Shown here: positions 18,433-26,641 of the stretch, in pieces
Layout: each line of letters begins with the position of its first letter
Numbering within the stretch: the stretch's first letter is position 1
Assembly: GCA_910584645.1 (NCBI GenBank)
Contig: CAJUAU010000001.1
Span: forward strand, 234,931 to 298,930
Direction: 5' to 3'
Length of the DNA stretch: 64,000 bases
Source: an uncultured Eubacterium sp.
Lineage (GTDB): Bacteria > Bacillota > Clostridia > Lachnospirales > Lachnospiraceae
Position numbers and translations under genes: made by a program
The notes under the pieces: model-generated
Database searches by the model: none
Seen by the model: only the letters and a program-made list of their open reading frames with translations
Told to the model about the DNA's origin: nothing

Positions 18433-19860
18433 ATGAATGAAGCAGCAGACGGCAGAAGGAAACAGGCGGTGAATCCATATCTTCCCTCCTGGGAATATAT
18501 TCCGGATGGAGAACCCTATGTCTTTGACGGAAGGGTGTATGTGTATGGTTCCCACGATTATTATAACGGCCATGTATTCTGTCTGGGAGATTATGTGTGC
18601 TGGTCGGCGCCAGTGGAAGATCTGGGAGACTGGAGGTATGAGGGAGTGATCTATCCCAAAACGGAGGATCCACTGAACAAAGACGGGAAAATGTGTCTTT
18701 ATGCACCGGATGTAACGGTGGGGCCGGATGGAAGATATTATTTATATTATGTGCTGGATCATGTATCTGTGGTGTCTGTGGCAGTCTGCGATTCACCGGC
18801 AGGGCAGTATAAGTTTTATGGATATGTACATTATGAGGATGGTACAAGGCTGGGGGACAGGGAAGGGGACGAACCACAGTTTGATCCCGGTGTGCTCACA
18901 GAAGGGGAACGTACCTATCTCTATACCGGTTTTTGCGGCAGAGGGGATAAGTCCCGTACCGGAGCGATGGCTGCGGTTCTTGGCCGGGATATGCTTACGG
19001 TCATCGAAGATCCGGTAAGAGTGGCTCCCGGATGTGAGTATTCAGAAGGCAGCGGTTTTGAAGGACATGAGTTCTTTGAGGCATCTTCCATGCGAAAGAT
19101 CGGAGACACCTATTATTTTATTTATTCTTCCGTTGTGATGCATGAGCTCTGTTATGCGGTGAGCAAGGATCCATGCAAAGGATTTACCTATGGAGGAGTG
19201 ATCGTCAGCAACTGTGACCTGAATCTGGAGGAGGGGAAGCCGGCAACCCTGCCTATGGCTTATGGCGCCAACAATCACGGAAGCATTGTGGAGATTGGCG
19301 GAAGATGGTATATTTTTTATCACCGCCACACCAATGGCAGCTGGTACAGCAGGCAGGGGTGTGCCGAAGAGATCCACATTCTGCCGGATGGAAGCATCCC
19401 CCAGGTGGAGATTACATCCTGCGGCCTGAACGGCGGTCCCCTGTCGGATAAAGGGGAATATCCGTCCTACATAGCCTGTCACCTGTTTACGGATAAGCCT
19501 TCTGTCTATGTGGGGGGGGATGAATTTCCGAAGATCATGCAGGATGGAAGAGATGGTGATGAAGAGCCGGGATATATCGCCAACATGCAGGATTCTGCCA
19601 CCGCAGGCTTCAAATATTTTTCCTGTGAAAATGTGACGGGGATCCGGATCAAAGTCCGCGGCTACGCAGACGGCGTATTTGAAGTCAAGACAAAATGGAA
19701 CGGAGAAGCGTTGGCGGCGATCCCGGTCCAGTACACGAATGTGTGGGAGGAGTACTCTGTGAAGGTACGGATTCCCGATGGAATCCAGGCGGTTTATCTC
19801 ACCTACCGGGGAGGCGGCACCGCAAGCCTGCTGTCCTTTGAACTGCTTCACGAGGGATGA
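18433..19860 (+). CDS. Family 43 glycoside hydrolase with C-terminal carbohydrate-binding-like domain
   Basis: A 475 aa protein without a signal peptide. The catalytic propeller covers about residues 15-340: YVYGSHDYYNG near 35, YAPDVTVGPDGRYYLYY near 95 (modulating aspartate), and the likely acid glutamate in EFFEASSMRKIGDTYYF near 217. The last 120 residues (ENVTGIRIKVRG...WEEYSVKVRIPDGIQAVYLTYRG) look like a CBM6-type beta-sandwich. Expected substrates are arabino- or xylo-oligosaccharides, but the linkage cannot be read from sequence. GAGGA lies 10 bases before the ATG. Same operon as 15068 and 16900 by spacing. Confidence 0.88.
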   Translation: MNEAADGRRKQAVNPYLPSWEYIPDGEPYVFDGRVYVYGSHDYYNGHVFCLGDYVCWSAPVEDLGDWRYEGVIYPKTEDPLNKDGKMCLYAPDVTVGPDGRYYLYYVLDHVSVVSVAVCDSPAGQYKFYGYVHYEDGTRLGDREGDEPQFDPGVLTEGERTYLYTGFCGRGDKSRTGAMAAVLGRDMLTVIEDPVRVAPGCEYSEGSGFEGHEFFEASSMRKIGDTYYFIYSSVVMHELCYAVSKDPCKGFTYGGVIVSNCDLNLEEGKPATLPMAYGANNHGSIVEIGGRWYIFYHRHTNGSWYSRQGCAEEIHILPDGSIPQVEITSCGLNGGPLSDKGEYPSYIACHLFTDKPSVYVGGDEFPKIMQDGRDGDEEPGYIANMQDSATAGFKYFSCENVTGIRIKVRGYADGVFEVKTKWNGEALAAIPVQYTNVWEEYSVKVRIPDGIQAVYLTYRGGGTASLLSFELLHEG

Positions 19861-19904
19861 AATGGGCAGACTGCACCGATAGCTTCCACTTGATCCATAC
19901 TAAT

Positions 19905-19955
19905 AAAGAGGGTATCCCAAAGCCGGAAAATGACTTGAAGGATATCCTCTTATTT
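19905..19955 (+). terminator. Possible terminator of the GH43 operon
   Basis: AAGAGGGTATCC pairs with GGATATCCTCTT through 12 pairs with one G-U (valid only in + strand RNA), loop of about 22 bases, followed by ATTTACG rather than a full T-run. No gene is seen in 19861-20084. Confidence 0.4.
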
Positions 19956-20084
19956 ACGCTGAAGGCAAAGCATGACGCCGCCCGCGAAGGTGAAAAACTT
20001 GTAAAGCGTGTTTCTCATCGTTTTAATGGTGCAGCTGCGTTATGTCTGCAGGCTTACTTTTCTGTCGTTCCCACCGTAAAAGTT

Positions 20085-20456
20085 CTAAAGTTCAGCCAAA
20101 ATATCCAGCAGTGAGCGGTGCACCGCCTGAAGTTCCTCAGAGACGGATCCAAGCTGATCCGCGTCCACCTCTTCCAGCTGATCTTTACCTCGTAAAAGTT
20201 CAACCATTTCAGAGGCATATTTGGCAATCGGATCCAGGCCAAGATTTCCTGCCACACCTTTTAACGTGTGGGCACTTTTGAATGCCTCTTCCACATTCTT
20301 TTCTGCCAGATATTTCTCGATATTTGCAGCGCTTTCGTCATTCTTATACTTGGCAAGAAACTTGAGATATAGATCTTCTTTGCCCATAAAACGTTTAATA
20401 GCGGTGTCTACGTCGACACCTGCATCTTTTAATTTGCCGAAAAATAATGTATCCAT
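20085..20456 (-). CDS. Hpt-domain phosphotransfer protein
   Basis: A 123 aa single-domain histidine phosphotransferase. The phosphorylatable histidine is in FKSAHTLKGVAGNLGL near residue 60, with the classic HxLKGxAGNLG pattern. Such proteins relay phosphate between hybrid kinases and response regulators in the cytoplasm. It is on the opposite strand to the signalling genes beginning at 21000, and is divergent from them across a 540-base gap that holds its own probable promoter and a large folded element. Likely partners, by proximity, are the HD-GYP regulators and the kinase at 22153; this is inference. Confidence 0.88.
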   Translation of the reverse strand: MDTLFFGKLKDAGVDVDTAIKRFMGKEDLYLKFLAKYKNDESAANIEKYLAEKNVEEAFKSAHTLKGVAGNLGLDPIAKYASEMVELLRGKDQLEEVDADQLGSVSEELQAVHRSLLDILAEL

Positions 20457-20495
20457 TTTTTCCCCCTGCTAAAAATATTTCGCCGGGAGCAAGTG

Positions 20496-20719
20496 TGACC
20501 AAAACAGTGAGCATAGTCATGAGAAATATCATGCTTGTATGAATATTTCTCATGATTGTGCGAACGTCCATCATGAGGAACGGAGCAATGCAATAAGCAG
20601 TGCGGGAGTTCCGAATGGTGGAGGGCTGGTAAAGCTGCGTAGCAGCGGTGCTAAGCGCCAGTGGCGCTTGTTAAGCACGGACTGAATCGGAGATGAGACC
20701 AGCCCGGTGTTTTTGGTCA
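20496..20719 (+). ncRNA. Candidate structured RNA or non-coding mobile element with complementary ends
   Basis: No ORF. The ends TGACCAAAACA (20496-20506) and TGTTTTTGGTCA (20708-20719) pair. Inside are a 19-pair hairpin (20511-20529 with 20543-20561), a hairpin at 20568-20621 (CCATCA/TGGTGG and GGAAC/GTTCC with an inner GCAATGC/GCAGTGC), and a stem GGGCTGGT (20623-20630)/ACCAGCCC (20698-20705) enclosing two more hairpins (20634-20646 and 20648-20678). The non-Watson-Crick pairs in the 20511 and 20568 stems are G-U in the + strand sense, favouring + strand RNA. Could equally be a MITE-like repeat. Family not recognised. Confidence 0.6.
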
Positions 20720-20731
20720 TGGTATTGATTG

Positions 20732-20748
20732 TGCCGCCTGTGGCGGCA
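20732..20748. repeat. 7 bp GC-rich hairpin beside the structured element
   Basis: TGCCGCC (20732-20738), TGT, GGCGGCA (20742-20748), perfect. Thirteen bases beyond the right end of the folded element; could be part of it or a separate short palindrome. Confidence 0.45.
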
Positions 20749-20791
20749 TGTCTGAAGGTGTGTTTTGCCCCGGCCTTGTAAATTTACATTC

Positions 20792-20820
20792 ATTATACAG
20801 GATTTTTGTGGGATTGTCTA
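20792..20820 (-). promoter_or_regulatory. Probable promoter for the Hpt gene (leftward)
   Basis: On the - strand: TAGACA (20820-20815), 17 bases, TATAAT (20797-20792). Transcription from about 20785 would give the Hpt gene a leader of about 330 bases containing the folded element in antisense orientation. Confidence 0.6.
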
Positions 20821-20923
20821 ACTATTTTTTTGATTCCTGGTGATCGGCGGACTGTTAGGGGAAAAGGGCTGTGAATGGCAATATATAACACCTTTCAGGG
20901 GGCAATTAACAATCCGATATTTG

Positions 20924-20952
20924 TTGACATTTTTAATGATTTATGATATCCT
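20924..20952 (+). promoter_or_regulatory. Probable promoter for the HD-GYP/kinase genes
   Basis: TTGACA (20924-20929), 17 bases, TATCCT (20947-20952), 48 bases before ATG 21000. Confidence 0.55.
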
Positions 20953-20999
20953 CTAGTTTAAAGAACACTAAAAATAAAATAAGTTGTACAGGAGTAAAA

Positions 21000-22082
21000 A
21001 TGGATATAGAACGGATTTTAATAGTAGATGATGAAGAAGTAAACCGAACCATATTGGAGGTAATGTTCCGGTCGAGTTTTCACATTGTGGAGGCGACCAA
21101 CGGCCAGGAAGCGATCGACAGGCTGGAGGAAGATCCGGGATTTGTTCTGGTTCTGCTGGATATCGTGATGCCAATAAAAGATGGTTTTGACGTACTGGAG
21201 TACATGAAACAGAAGGGACTGATCGAGCAGGTCCCGGTTATCCTGATCACCAGTGAGACCATCCGGGACAGTGAGGACCGGGCATATGCCTATGGCATAG
21301 CGGATGTAATACATAAGCCATTTTATCCGGATATCGTTAAAAGAAGAGCACAGAACATCATTGACCTCTACCAGCACAAGGCGAATATGGAAAGAAAGCT
21401 GAAGGAGCAGGAAGAGGCGATCCTGGCGAAGGAGAAGAAGATTCAGGAAAACAACGAATTCCTGATCAGTGCCCTCAGCTCTGTTGTGGAGTTCCGGAGT
21501 TCTGAGACCGGAGAACATATCCGGCGGATCAAATATTTTACAAGGATCCTGTTGAAGTATCTTGCGAAGTATTTTCCGAAATATGGCATTACCGAGACGC
21601 AGATCAGTGAGATTGCCAGGGCATCTGCGCTTCATGATATTGGAAAGATCGGAATTCCAGATTCCATTCTGTTAAAACCAGGAAAGTTGACAGACGAAGA
21701 GTTTGAGATCATGAAGACTCATACGACCATCGGCTGTGATATGCTGAAAAAGTTCAAGAAGGAAGAGGACAACGAGTTCTACCGGTATTGCTATGATATC
21801 TGCCGTTATCATCATGAGAGATGGGATGGCAATGGATATCCAGATCATCTGGCCGGGGATGAGATTCCGATCTGGGCACAGGTGGTATCGATCGTAGATG
21901 TGTACGATGCACTGATCAGCGAGAGGGTATATAAAGCTGCATTCCCTCATACCGTTGCCTATGAGATGATCCAGAACGGTGAGTGCGGACAGTTCCCGCC
22001 GGATATCCTTGAATGTTTTGAACTTGCCAACGAAGACTTCTTTGATATGGTAGATGTAAATCGTATATTTAGTTTTATGTAA
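21000..22082 (+). CDS. Response regulator with HD-GYP domain (cyclic-di-GMP phosphodiesterase type)
   Basis: About 360 aa. REC domain at residues 1-120: acidic pair in ILIVDDEEVN, phospho-acceptor aspartate in VLLDIVMP near 53, lysine in IHKPF near 105. A coiled linker (about 130-160) leads to an HD-GYP domain with intact signatures: GEHIRR, ALHDIGKIGIPD near 212, KTHTTIG, YHHERWDGNGYP near 265 and IVDVYDAL near 298. Such proteins hydrolyse cyclic di-GMP when phosphorylated. ATG 21000 is preferred over 20943 because AGGAG precedes it. The kinase gene follows 71 bases downstream and is the likely phosphodonor. Confidence 0.93.
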   Translation: MDIERILIVDDEEVNRTILEVMFRSSFHIVEATNGQEAIDRLEEDPGFVLVLLDIVMPIKDGFDVLEYMKQKGLIEQVPVILITSETIRDSEDRAYAYGIADVIHKPFYPDIVKRRAQNIIDLYQHKANMERKLKEQEEAILAKEKKIQENNEFLISALSSVVEFRSSETGEHIRRIKYFTRILLKYLAKYFPKYGITETQISEIARASALHDIGKIGIPDSILLKPGKLTDEEFEIMKTHTTIGCDMLKKFKKEEDNEFYRYCYDICRYHHERWDGNGYPDHLAGDEIPIWAQVVSIVDVYDALISERVYKAAFPHTVAYEMIQNGECGQFPPDILECFELANEDFFDMVDVNRIFSFM

Positions 22083-22152
22083 ACTGGAACAGACGGCGGA
22101 GTAGAAGGAAACTGCTGCTTTTTACGCTGTCTTTCTATGTGTGGAGGAAGAT

Positions 22153-23610
22153 ATGGATCAGGTTGGAGCACTGCCTGTTGAGAACGCTTTGGAAATGATC
22201 CTTATGTTTAGCCAGGAAGGTATCATTACATATGCGAATGCTGCCGCGAAAGAGGAATTGGAATATGGTGATGAGTTGTGCGGCAGTCACATTAGCAGCA
22301 TTTTTCCCAATGAGTTTCATCAGATAGAGAATGGTTTTTCAACAGAATATATTTTTGGCAGCCGGATTCAGCATGTGATCGCCTATCGTAAAAATCTGAC
22401 ATGTTTTCCCGCAGAAGCACGAATGATATGGGATGAAGAAAGATCCCAATATGTGTGTATGGCAAATGACATCCTGGAAAAAGAATTTTTAAACCAGGAG
22501 ATGGAGCGGGTAAAGCAGGAAGCGGAACAGGCGCTCAAGGTAAGATCCGAATTTGTTGCCAATGTGACCCATGAGCTCAGAACTCCCGTCAATGGAATTC
22601 TGGGAAATGTCATGGATCTGACGGAGAAGGAAGAAGATGAAAAAAAGCGGAAGGCTCTGCGCCTGATCGAGCGCTGCTGTGGAGATATGAACCGGCTCAT
22701 CAATAATATCCTGGATTTTTCCAAGCTGGAGGCAGGGAAGTTTGTACTGGAAAACCGCAGGTTTCATTTTCGCAATATGATTGACTATGTACGCGGTAAT
22801 CATCAGAACAGGATGACAGAAAAGGGACTGGAATTTTTTGTGACAGTCTCACCTAAGATACCGGAATATATCATTGGAGATGAGCTTAAGATTGTTCAGA
22901 TCCTGAACAATCTGTTATCCAATGCTCAGAAATTCACCCATGTTGGCAGCGTTTCCGTGGAGATCATTGAAACCGCCCAGGTGAAAAATTCCATTGAATT
23001 GTATTTCCTCGTGATGGATACGGGTATAGGTATAAAAAAAGAAGATTTTGATAAATTATTTCAGAGCTTTTCCCAGGTGGATGCGTCGATTACACGAAAG
23101 TACGGAGGCACCGGTCTGGGCTTGAATATAACCAGACAGTTTGTAGAGATGATGGGAGGAAGTATCAGCGTAGAAAGTGAAGTGAATAAGGGGACGACCT
23201 TTACCTTTTCAATCTGGGTTACCATAGATGAGGATAAGGCTTCCGACCCCATCGCGCCAGAATCCCATCCGGACCGGAAAGCTGGAGAATTACCAGAGAC
23301 AGTTCTGGAGCTGAAAGAGAAAAAGGAAGGCCAGAAGGAAGGGTTACGCAGGTTTGGTTCGCCAGAAAACAAGGAGATTCTGAATAAGACTCTGTCCAAA
23401 CTGATCCTATGTATTGAGATGGAAAACTGGGAAAAAGCAGAGGACTTTATGGAGACCATAAGGCAGCTGACAGAGGAGGCACCCAGAGAGGTGACGCGGG
23501 GAGTGCTGCGGCTGAAGATGGCAGTCCAGAAAGCGAATTATGAAAAGGCGGTCAAAGGGCTGGAAGAATTAAAAGCATGCGTTGAACATGAGACGGAAGA
23601 AGGAAATTGA
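22153..23610 (+). CDS. PAS-domain sensor histidine kinase, cytoplasmic
   Basis: About 485 aa without membrane segments. A PAS-like domain covers residues 10-110 (MFSQEGIITYANAAAKEEL). The dimerisation domain has the phospho-histidine in FVANVTHELRTPVNGIL near 145; the ATPase domain has N-box NNLLSNAQKF near 257, G1 DTGIGIKKED near 290 and G2 GGTGLGLN near 320. After the catalytic domain come about 100 extra residues (from about 385) that are helical and end without a receiver domain; they resemble a histidine-free Hpt-like or dimerisation module. GTGGAGGAAG lies just before ATG 22153, so the GTG at 22141 is the ribosome binding site, not the start. Its gene is followed at once by a second HD-GYP regulator. 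Confidence 0.9.
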   Translation: MDQVGALPVENALEMILMFSQEGIITYANAAAKEELEYGDELCGSHISSIFPNEFHQIENGFSTEYIFGSRIQHVIAYRKNLTCFPAEARMIWDEERSQYVCMANDILEKEFLNQEMERVKQEAEQALKVRSEFVANVTHELRTPVNGILGNVMDLTEKEEDEKKRKALRLIERCCGDMNRLINNILDFSKLEAGKFVLENRRFHFRNMIDYVRGNHQNRMTEKGLEFFVTVSPKIPEYIIGDELKIVQILNNLLSNAQKFTHVGSVSVEIIETAQVKNSIELYFLVMDTGIGIKKEDFDKLFQSFSQVDASITRKYGGTGLGLNITRQFVEMMGGSISVESEVNKGTTFTFSIWVTIDEDKASDPIAPESHPDRKAGELPETVLELKEKKEGQKEGLRRFGSPENKEILNKTLSKLILCIEMENWEKAEDFMETIRQLTEEAPREVTRGVLRLKMAVQKANYEKAVKGLEELKACVEHETEEGN

Positions 23611-23614
23611 ATTG

Positions 23615-24688
23615 ATGGATTATGAGCATAATGAGATTTGTGGATCTGTAATTTTGATTGTTGACGATGTGGAAACAAACAGGGTGATTCTGGAAGAGAT
23701 CATAAAGGATATGGGCTGTGTTCCGGTTTCAGCGGAAAATGGGAAACAGGCGCTGGAACAGCTGGAGCGGGGCAGTCCGGATCTGGTACTGACAGATGTT
23801 TCCATGCCTGAGATGGGTGGCCATGAGTTGTGCCGGATCTTAAAGGAAAATGCGAAAACGAGGGAAATTCCCGTTATTTTTATCTCCGCCTTTGGTGAGA
23901 CCGAGGATGTGATCAAAGGTTTTTCTCTCGGCGGAAACGATTATATTGTCAAACCTTTCATCCCGGAGGTCGTACAGGCGAGGGTGAAACTTCATCTCTC
24001 CCTTCATGCAGCTACGCTGAAGATCAGTGAAAACAACAGGCGTCTCCAGAAATCGGTACAGGAGCAGGTGAGCCAGATCGAACAGGAACGGAAAAATGTG
24101 TTGTATGCGCTGGTTGGTGTGGCGGCAGAAAATTCCTTTTACAGCCACGGGCATATTAAGAGGCTGCAGCAGAACTGCAGGATGCTGGCACAGAGCATGC
24201 AGTTTTCGCCTGTGTTTACTGACCGGATCTCGGATACATATATAGATACCATTGAGGTGGCGGCGCCTCTTTGTGATATTGGAAACGTTGGAATTCCCAG
24301 ATCTGTTCTGCACAAAGAATCGGAACTCTCTGAGGAGGAGAGGATGCTGGTTCAGAGCCACACGCAGATCGGGGCCAAGCTTTTGAAAGACCTGTATGTG
24401 ACAAGTGATTTTAATGACTTTATCCAGATTTCTATTGATGTGGCGAATTATCATCATGAAAATTGGGATGGAAGCGGATATCCGTCACAGTTAAAAGAAG
24501 AGGAAATTCCTCTGGCGGCGCAGATTGTATCCATTGTGGATGTATACTGTGCCCTCACGGAGAGAAGATCATACCGTAAAGAGTACAGCAAAGAAGAGGC
24601 TTTGCAGATCATGAGCCAGGAATCTGGTAAAAAATTTCATCCGGAAATATTTAAAATTTTTCATAAAATAGCACGTCAGCTTTGTTAA
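23615..24688 (+). CDS. Response regulator with degenerate HD-GYP domain
   Basis: About 357 aa. REC domain intact: ILIVDDVETN, aspartate in LVLTDVSMPEMGG near 59, lysine in IVKPF near 110. The output domain has the HD-GYP layout but lost key residues: the metal-binding HD motif reads CDIGNVGIP instead of HDIGKIGIP, and VDVYDAL reads VDVYCAL. GHIKR, QSHTQIG and YHHENWDGSGYP remain. It may bind cyclic di-GMP or a protein partner rather than hydrolyse it; this is inference. The start at ATG 23615, 4 bases after the kinase stop, fits AAGGA upstream; the ATG at 23582 lies inside the kinase gene. Confidence 0.88.
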   Translation: MDYEHNEICGSVILIVDDVETNRVILEEIIKDMGCVPVSAENGKQALEQLERGSPDLVLTDVSMPEMGGHELCRILKENAKTREIPVIFISAFGETEDVIKGFSLGGNDYIVKPFIPEVVQARVKLHLSLHAATLKISENNRRLQKSVQEQVSQIEQERKNVLYALVGVAAENSFYSHGHIKRLQQNCRMLAQSMQFSPVFTDRISDTYIDTIEVAAPLCDIGNVGIPRSVLHKESELSEEERMLVQSHTQIGAKLLKDLYVTSDFNDFIQISIDVANYHHENWDGSGYPSQLKEEEIPLAAQIVSIVDVYCALTERRSYRKEYSKEEALQIMSQESGKKFHPEIFKIFHKIARQLC

Positions 24689-24726
24689 AAAAGACGTAAA
24701 AATTTTGTTGTTAAGGAGTAAGAGCA

Positions 24727-25530
24727 GTGATTACAAACAATGAGTTTTTGAGAATAGTTTCTTTTTTAAAACAGCGCTATGGCATTGACATGAGCCAGAA
24801 AAAGGTTATAATGAATGGCAGGCTGGAAAATTATCTAAGATCGGGTGGCTGGAGTTCTTTTGATGCGTATATGAATGACGTGGAGAAAGATGAATCCGGC
24901 GAATTAGAGAAGATGCTGGTGAATTTTTTGACGACGAACCATACATATTTTATGAGGGAATTCGGACATTTTGAATTTTTTAAAAATGCTGTTCTACCCT
25001 GGATTAAAAAGAAAGAAGAGCGTTCCAAAGATATGCGTATCTGGTGCGGTGCTTCTTCTACAGGGGAAGAGCCCTATATGATCGCTATGGTAGTCAATGA
25101 TTTCCTGGGGCTGGAACATAAAAACTGGGATGCCAGGATTCTGGCAACAGATATATCAACCCAGGCGTTGAGTTTTGCAATGGCGGGAGTTTATGACGAA
25201 GAGCATTTGAAAAAGGTACCGGCAAACTGGAAACGACATTTTTTCAATCGTCGAAATGATGGCAGCTACGTTGCGACAGATGAATTGAAAAAAGAAGTTA
25301 TATATAGAAAATTTAATTTAATGGAACCTTTTCCATTTCGGAAGAAAATGCATACGATATTTTTGCGTAATGTAATGATATATTTCGATGAAGCCACGAA
25401 GAGACAGGTGGTGCAGAAGGTATACGATGCATTGGAGCCGGGAGGATATTTATTTATTGGTATGACGGAGACGCTGGACCGAAGCAGTACTCCTTTTCAG
25501 CTGGTACAGCCTTCTATATTTAAAAAATAG
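24727..25530 (+). CDS. cheR: Chemotaxis protein methyltransferase CheR
   Basis: Methylates glutamates on chemoreceptors using S-adenosylmethionine, setting adaptation. The 267 aa protein has an N-terminal helical CheR domain (1-70) and a Rossmann methyltransferase domain with SAM-binding WCGASSTGEEPYMIAM near 103, ILATDIS near 140, and FLRNVMIYFD near 215. GTG start with AAGGAG 8 bases upstream. First gene of the run cheR-cheB-cheY-cheA-cheW-mcp. Confidence 0.95.
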   Translation: MITNNEFLRIVSFLKQRYGIDMSQKKVIMNGRLENYLRSGGWSSFDAYMNDVEKDESGELEKMLVNFLTTNHTYFMREFGHFEFFKNAVLPWIKKKEERSKDMRIWCGASSTGEEPYMIAMVVNDFLGLEHKNWDARILATDISTQALSFAMAGVYDEEHLKKVPANWKRHFFNRRNDGSYVATDELKKEVIYRKFNLMEPFPFRKKMHTIFLRNVMIYFDEATKRQVVQKVYDALEPGGYLFIGMTETLDRSSTPFQLVQPSIFKK

Positions 25531-25551
25531 GAAAGGAAAGGTTAGATTATT

Positions 25552-26580
25552 ATGCGTCCAATAAGAGTTTTGGTGGTAGAAGATTCCATGTTATTCAGAC
25601 AACTACTCGTGCAGAGTTTAAGTAAAGATCCGGGTATTGAGGTGGTGGGGACGGCAAAAGATCCTTTCGAAGCGAGAGATGCTATTTTAGAATACAAACC
25701 GGATGTTATGACTCTTGATGTGGAACTTCCGCGAATGAGTGGAATTGAGTTTTTGAGAAAACTGATACCTCAGTATCCTCTTCCGGTGGTTGTGATCAGT
25801 TCTCTTTCAGATAAGGTATTTGATGCTATGAATGCCGGTGCAGTGGACTTTGTGGCGAAACCGTCCTATACGGACAGGAGACAGCTGGAAAATTTTGTTC
25901 AAAGTGAGCTGCTGGTGAAGATCAAGATTGCTTCGACAGCTAAGATCAGTAAGATCAAACAGAAAGTGGTGCAGGAAGTTCCCCAGAACTTTGTGTCAAA
26001 AGGTAAAAACCTGATCATTGCAATTGGGGCTTCTACAGGAGGAACTGAGGCGATCTGTTCCGTGATGAAGGATTATGGCGCAGATCTTCCGGGGATCGTT
26101 GTGGTACAGCATATGCCCCCCGGATTTACGGAGATGTACGCCAGAAGACTGGATAACCAGTGCCGGGTCCGGGTAAAAGAAGCCCAGACCGGAGACCGGG
26201 TTCTTCCTGGAACGGTGCTGATCGCCCCAGGAGGCGACAAACATATGCGGGTTGTTAAGGTAAATGGAAATTACCAGGTGGAAGTAGTTGCGGGACCGAA
26301 AGTCAACGGTCATTGTCCATCGGTAGACGTACTGTTTGAGTCGGTAGCGAAAGCCGCAGGAAAGGATGCTCTTGGGATCATACTGACCGGGATGGGAGGA
26401 GACGGTGCGAAGGGGCTGCTGGCCATGAGACAGGCGGGAGCTAAGACCATCGGCCAGGACGAATCCACCTGTGTGGTATATGGTATGCCGAAGGTGGCAT
26501 ATGACCTGGGTGCCGTAGAGTATCAGGATAAATTATCAGATATTGCAAAACGAACATATTCTGTGCTAAACAAAATGTAA
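25552..26580 (+). CDS. cheB: Chemotaxis response regulator protein-glutamate methylesterase CheB
   Basis: Removes receptor methyl groups, opposing CheR. 342 aa: REC domain (1-120) with acidic VVEDS, aspartate in VMTLDVELPRMSG near 57 and lysine in VAKPS near 104; a linker; then the esterase domain with the catalytic serine in IAIGASTGGTEA near 163, histidine in VVQHMPPGF near 190 and aspartate in TGMGGDGAKG near 285. All catalytic residues are present. It starts 21 bases after cheR. Confidence 0.96.
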   Translation: MRPIRVLVVEDSMLFRQLLVQSLSKDPGIEVVGTAKDPFEARDAILEYKPDVMTLDVELPRMSGIEFLRKLIPQYPLPVVVISSLSDKVFDAMNAGAVDFVAKPSYTDRRQLENFVQSELLVKIKIASTAKISKIKQKVVQEVPQNFVSKGKNLIIAIGASTGGTEAICSVMKDYGADLPGIVVVQHMPPGFTEMYARRLDNQCRVRVKEAQTGDRVLPGTVLIAPGGDKHMRVVKVNGNYQVEVVAGPKVNGHCPSVDVLFESVAKAAGKDALGIILTGMGGDGAKGLLAMRQAGAKTIGQDESTCVVYGMPKVAYDLGAVEYQDKLSDIAKRTYSVLNKM

Positions 26581-26641
26581 CCCCAAACTTGGTAAGAACT
26601 TTTATTCTTTGGCGCACAGGGCGCGCGAATGGAGGAAAAAT

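Noticed and set aside
19857..20114. 85-codon plus-strand frame after the second GH43 gene
   Set aside because: It overlaps the end of the GH43 gene by the ATGA only and runs into the Hpt gene on the other strand; no ribosome binding site of its own, no motif, and a probable terminator lies inside it.
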